A DNA stretch of 10,071 nucleotides from an uncultured Clostridia bacterium (lineage in GTDB: Bacteria; Bacillota; Clostridia; Christensenellales; Borkfalkiaceae). The stretch lies in contig CAJOMT010000041.1 in assembly GCA_905235815.1 (NCBI GenBank), forward strand, positions 1 through 10,071, written 5' to 3'. The stretch's first letter is position 1. Each line of letters starts with the position of its first letter. Made by a program: the position numbers and the translations under genes. Positions 7,091 to 10,071 of this stretch are shown in pieces. Under the pieces are notes generated by a model that was given only the letters and a program-made list of their open reading frames with translations, did not search any database and had not been told where the DNA came from.

Positions 7091-9292
7091 ATGAAAAAAG
7101 CAATTAAAGTCTTTATATATTTAACTTTGGTGGCGCTAATTCTTGTCGGCGCCGTAATATGCTGGTATTTTGCAGTAACCGCAAATACCGTTTTTGACGA
7201 TTCAAAACTTAAAAAATTCGAACAAAGCTTTACAGTTTACGATTCGAGCGAAAACGTTATCGAACAAAAGCGAAGCGTTGAATACGTAACCGCAGATAAA
7301 CTCCCCTCGCACGTAAAAAATGCGTTTATTGCAGTGGAAGATAAAAGGTTCTATTCTCATCACGGGATCGATATGAGGGCGATACTCCGTGCAATAAAAA
7401 ATAATGTCCTGTCGTTTTCTTTTAAAGAAGGTGCGTCGACAATAAGCCAACAGCTTGTTAAAAACACATTTTTGTCCGGTGATAAAACAATTACCAGAAA
7501 AATGAAAGAAATTAAACTGACAAAAATTTTAGAGAGTAAATACGGTAAAGACGAAATTTTGGAAATGTACTTAAATACGGTATATTTCGGAGAAGGCTCC
7601 TATGGAATAGGCGCTGCGGCGGAAAAATATTTCGGCGTAAAGGCAGAAGACTTAACCGTATCACAAGCGGCAGCTCTCGCAGGGCTTGTAAAATCCCCGT
7701 CCTACTACGACCCGTTTAAAAATTATGAAAATTCTTTGTCAAGAAGAAATCTTGTGCTTGACATTATGGCAGATGAAAATTATATAATTACGTCTGACAT
7801 AAAAACTTATAAAAATGAAGAAATTATATTGAATTATGACAATAATTACAAAAATGAAGATAAGACTTTGGACTCTATAGTCGACGAGGCGCTGACCTTA
7901 TTGCATAAGAATAAATTGTCGGATCTCAACGGATATAAAATTTATACGAGTTTAGATAGAAATTTGTCAAGAGGTATCCCTACCCCTAACGAATACGGAA
8001 TACAGTGCGATTACTCGGCAATCGTTATTGATAATAAATATAAGACGATAATAGCCGCCGCTTCGGACGTTGGAGAAATAAGCCGCTGCCCGGCATCTGC
8101 CGCTAAGCCTTGGCTTTTATATGCGCCTGCAATCGAAGAAAAATATATTACGGAAGCAACTAAAATAGACGACAGCATAACCGATTTTAACGGATATGTA
8201 CCGACTAATTACGGAAATAAGTATTACGGCTTTACGAGCGTTAAGGACTGCCTGACAAAGAGTCTCAACGTTCCGGCAGTTAAAATTGCAAGCGGATTCG
8301 GTATAGATAAAATAGTTCGCTACGCTAAAAAGATGAATATTGAGTTTCAAAACGAAGATTTATCCATTGCGCTCGGAAACTTGTCCGGCGGCATAACTTT
8401 AAGACAACTTGCCGGCGCATACCTTCCCTTTTCATCTGACGGCTATTACTATAAGCCTACGATTATAGAAAAAATAGTAAACCCGAAAGGTAAAACCGTA
8501 TATAAAAAATCGACCGAATCTGTCAAAGTTTTTTCAAGCGGCACCGCCTTTATTATTAACGATATTCTATATGAAACGGCAAAGTCAGGTACGGCAAAAA
8601 AACTCGGGGCACTCGGGTTTGACGTTTGCGCAAAAACCGGCACAAACGGCGATGAGAACGGCAATATCGACGCTTATTGTATCGCTTATACACCTGAATA
8701 TACGGTTGCCGTGTGGCTTGGAAACAGAGATTTCTCTGCTTTGGATAATTCCGTTAGCGGCGGTACTTACCCTACATCTATTGCGGCAGACATTATATCT
8801 ACGCTATATAAAAGCGGTAAACCGACAAAGTTCAGCCGTCCGAATGATGTTTTAGAAGTAAAAATCGATAAAAAATCGTATGAAGACGGCAAAATATACC
8901 TTTCAGGCGGCGAAGATAAAGACGGTATCGGCTTTTACTTTTTATCGGGTACTGAACCAAAGAGCGTAGCGACAATGGAAGTTAAACCTTATGTCAAAGA
9001 TTATAAGATTATTTGTCTCAACAATGTTATAACTATTGACGTCGAAGTAGAAAAAGGAACTTATTATAAAATTTACGAAGGCGAAAATATTCTGTTTGAT
9101 TCTAAGGAAAACGAAGATACCTTTGTTTACGAAACGAAAAATAAAAGAGCGGAATATAACTTTTATCTTGTGCCTTATTCAGAGATCAATGGCGTAACAA
9201 AAGAAGGCGACAAAATAAAATTGCCCACCGTTAAAACGGAAGGCAAAGATAATAAGCGCATAACCGAACTACCCTGGTGGGAATACGATTGA
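7091..9292 (+). CDS. Class A penicillin-binding protein (glycosyltransferase/transpeptidase)
   Basis: This is a bifunctional peptidoglycan synthase that polymerises lipid II and cross-links stem peptides outside the membrane. A basic N-terminus (MKKAIK) and one membrane helix (about 7-28) anchor it. The GT51 domain has EDKRFYSHHG (83-92, catalytic E83), EGASTISQQLVKN (113-125), RKMKE (136-140, second acid E140) and EILEMYLN (155-162). The transpeptidase domain has SAAK (S336 nucleophile, K339), SLN (391-393) and KTG (515-517), so both activities look intact. The usual G before the SxxK serine is alanine and C333 lies close by. The stretch between the two catalytic domains is rather short. A C-terminal region of about 150 residues (from 585) has no recognised catalytic motif. 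At 733 aa it is within the class A range. I cannot choose between pbpF-, ponA- or pbp1A-type names. Confidence 0.93.
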   Translation: MKKAIKVFIYLTLVALILVGAVICWYFAVTANTVFDDSKLKKFEQSFTVYDSSENVIEQKRSVEYVTADKLPSHVKNAFIAVEDKRFYSHHGIDMRAILRAIKNNVLSFSFKEGASTISQQLVKNTFLSGDKTITRKMKEIKLTKILESKYGKDEILEMYLNTVYFGEGSYGIGAAAEKYFGVKAEDLTVSQAAALAGLVKSPSYYDPFKNYENSLSRRNLVLDIMADENYIITSDIKTYKNEEIILNYDNNYKNEDKTLDSIVDEALTLLHKNKLSDLNGYKIYTSLDRNLSRGIPTPNEYGIQCDYSAIVIDNKYKTIIAAASDVGEISRCPASAAKPWLLYAPAIEEKYITEATKIDDSITDFNGYVPTNYGNKYYGFTSVKDCLTKSLNVPAVKIASGFGIDKIVRYAKKMNIEFQNEDLSIALGNLSGGITLRQLAGAYLPFSSDGYYYKPTIIEKIVNPKGKTVYKKSTESVKVFSSGTAFIINDILYETAKSGTAKKLGALGFDVCAKTGTNGDENGNIDAYCIAYTPEYTVAVWLGNRDFSALDNSVSGGTYPTSIAADIISTLYKSGKPTKFSRPNDVLEVKIDKKSYEDGKIYLSGGEDKDGIGFYFLSGTEPKSVATMEVKPYVKDYKIICLNNVITIDVEVEKGTYYKIYEGENILFDSKENEDTFVYETKNKRAEYNFYLVPYSEINGVTKEGDKIKLPTVKTEGKDNKRITELPWWEYD
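9211..9244 (-). terminator. Candidate terminator of thiI, inside the opposing gene
   Basis: On the minus strand GCCTTCCGT (9244-9236) pairs with ACGGTGGGC (9231-9223) around the loop TTTA, with one U-U mismatch and one U-G wobble. AATTTTATTTTG (9222-9211) follows. It lies about 50 nt past the thiI stop, within the 3' end of the penicillin-binding protein gene. The U tract is interrupted and begins 2 nt after the stem, so efficiency is uncertain. Confidence 0.4.
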
Positions 9293-10071
9293 TTATAAAT
9301 CTATTATCTCGACGTAGTTTAACGCTTCGGCTATCAAAGCTTCGACGTCGAGTTTTGATTCTTCTTTTAAGACTTTTTCCATTTTGGGCTTAATAACGGG
9401 AAATTTGGGTAAAAATACCGTACAGCAATCCTCGTAAGGCAAAATAGACGTTTCGTACGTGTCGATTTTTTGAGCGATTGCTATTGTTTCCAATTTATCG
9501 AAAGCGATAAGCGGTCTGAAAACGGGCATTGAAACAACAGAATTAGACGAGGTTATACTCTCTGTCGTTTGGCTTGCAACTTGCCCAAGGCTTTCACCCG
9601 TGATTATCGCTTGCCCACCGTATTTTAACGCTAAACGCTCGGTAATTCTCATCATAAATCTGCGCATCAAAGTAATCATAAATTCTTCGGCGCACTTTTC
9701 GTGAATTGCTTCTTGTATTTTAGTGAACTTTACGATATATAACCGCATACCGCAAGAGTATTCGGAAATTTTCTTTCCCAAGTCTATAACCTTTTGCTTT
9801 GCCGCTTCTCCGGTATACGGAAAACTGTGAAAATGTACTGCGGAAATCTTCATTCCTCGTTTACACATCATATAGCCGGCAACGGGACTGTCTATTCCTC
9901 CCGAAAGCATTAAAAAGCCTTTACCGGAAGATCCGACCGGCATACCGCCCATACCCTTTATGACTTCCGTATAAATAAGCGAAGAACCGTTTTCACGTAT
10001 ATCTATATTTACGGTATGATCTGGCTTTTTTACGTCAACTTTCAATTTTGCGTTGCTTTCCAACACGTCTC
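9293..10071 (-). CDS. thiI: tRNA 4-thiouridine synthase ThiI (partial, N-terminus outside window)
   Basis: ThiI adenylates U8 of tRNA and receives sulfur from a cysteine desulfurase to make s4U8; in many bacteria it also supplies sulfur for the thiamine thiazole. The frame is open to the right edge, so about 258 C-terminal residues are visible and about 130-140 N-terminal ones (ferredoxin-like domain and most of THUMP) are missing. Visible are the end of THUMP with GMGGMPVGSSGKG, the PP-loop SGGIDS (codons at 9904-9887), VHFHSFPYT, ITGESLGQVASQT and YEDCCTVFLPKFP. The last has adjacent cysteines in the region that carries a functional cysteine in characterised ThiI. The protein ends soon after, with no rhodanese domain, as in Bacillus-type ThiI. 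A GTG at 10066-10064 is internal, not the true start. Its stop codon abuts that of the convergent penicillin-binding protein gene. Confidence 0.95.
   Translation of the reverse strand, partial: DVLESNAKLKVDVKKPDHTVNIDIRENGSSLIYTEVIKGMGGMPVGSSGKGFLMLSGGIDSPVAGYMMCKRGMKISAVHFHSFPYTGEAAKQKVIDLGKKISEYSCGMRLYIVKFTKIQEAIHEKCAEEFMITLMRRFMMRITERLALKYGGQAIITGESLGQVASQTTESITSSNSVVSMPVFRPLIAFDKLETIAIAQKIDTYETSILPYEDCCTVFLPKFPVIKPKMEKVLKEESKLDVEALIAEALNYVEIIDL
9308..9356 (+). terminator. Candidate terminator of the penicillin-binding protein gene, inside thiI
   Basis: The 8-bp inverted repeat CTCGACGT (9308-9315) / ACGTCGAG (9345-9352) begins 15 nt after the penicillin-binding protein stop. On the plus strand it is followed by TTTTGATTCTTCTTTT. 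The 29-nt apical segment could fold further (GCTT/AAGC) but is long for a classical terminator, and the U tract is broken. The inverted repeat is certain; the terminator role is a guess. Confidence 0.3.

Noticed and set aside
8571..8855. Second plus-strand frame inside the penicillin-binding protein gene
   Set aside because: The main frame here encodes the KTG motif and surrounding transpeptidase core, so this alternative frame is a shadow.
10064..10066. GTG as the start of thiI
   Set aside because: The frame continues open to the window edge and this point falls within the conserved THUMP region, so the real start lies outside the window.
1..10071. A novel defence, mobile or biosynthetic system
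   Set aside because: Every gene belongs to a well-known housekeeping family. No transposase, integrase, direct-repeat array, phage gene or unexplained gap over 100 bases was seen on either strand.

Overview
This window is a housekeeping segment of a low-GC (roughly 38-40% by eye, not counted) bacterial chromosome, most likely a Firmicute of the class Clostridia. The reasons are the gene order miaB-mutS-mutL-miaA, a MutL of the endonuclease type found in bacteria without MutH, a ThiI without a C-terminal rhodanese domain, a clostridial-looking class A penicillin-binding protein, and a tRNA gene that encodes its CCA end. Although the DNA is AT-rich, codons ending in CG (for example TCG for serine) are common. 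No genus can be named from this.

Layout, left to right. At 50-182 on the minus strand lies a complete tRNA-Ser(CGA) unit with a near-consensus promoter (198-226) and an intrinsic terminator (50-87). From 253 to 7005, also on the minus strand, runs a compact unit transcribed in the order miaB, mutS, mutL, miaA. The miaB-mutS gap is 41 nt, mutS and mutL overlap by 1 nt (TGATG), and mutL and miaA overlap by 22 nt. No terminator is visible between miaA and the tRNA, so operon transcripts may read into it. An 85-bp divergent intergenic region (7006-7090) separates miaB from a plus-strand class A penicillin-binding protein gene (7091-9292). A partial thiI on the minus strand (9293 to the right edge) converges on it, and the two stop codons touch with no base between them.

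How the genes fit together. MiaA and MiaB successively build i6A37 and ms2i6A37 on tRNAs that read codons beginning with U, and ThiI makes s4U8. The tRNA-Ser(CGA) here has A36-A37-A38 and U8, so it carries the target site of all three enzymes encoded nearby. MutS and MutL form the core of methyl-independent mismatch repair. The penicillin-binding protein acts in peptidoglycan synthesis and is not functionally linked to the rest.

I found no mobile element, CRISPR array or unknown gene cassette, and no sign of a new system. The observations most worth checking are regulatory: a consensus promoter that would start miaB transcription exactly on its ATG (leaderless), the zero-spacer convergent gene ends with candidate terminators lying inside the opposing gene, and a MutS in which the usual glycine just before the STFMVEM block is aspartate.
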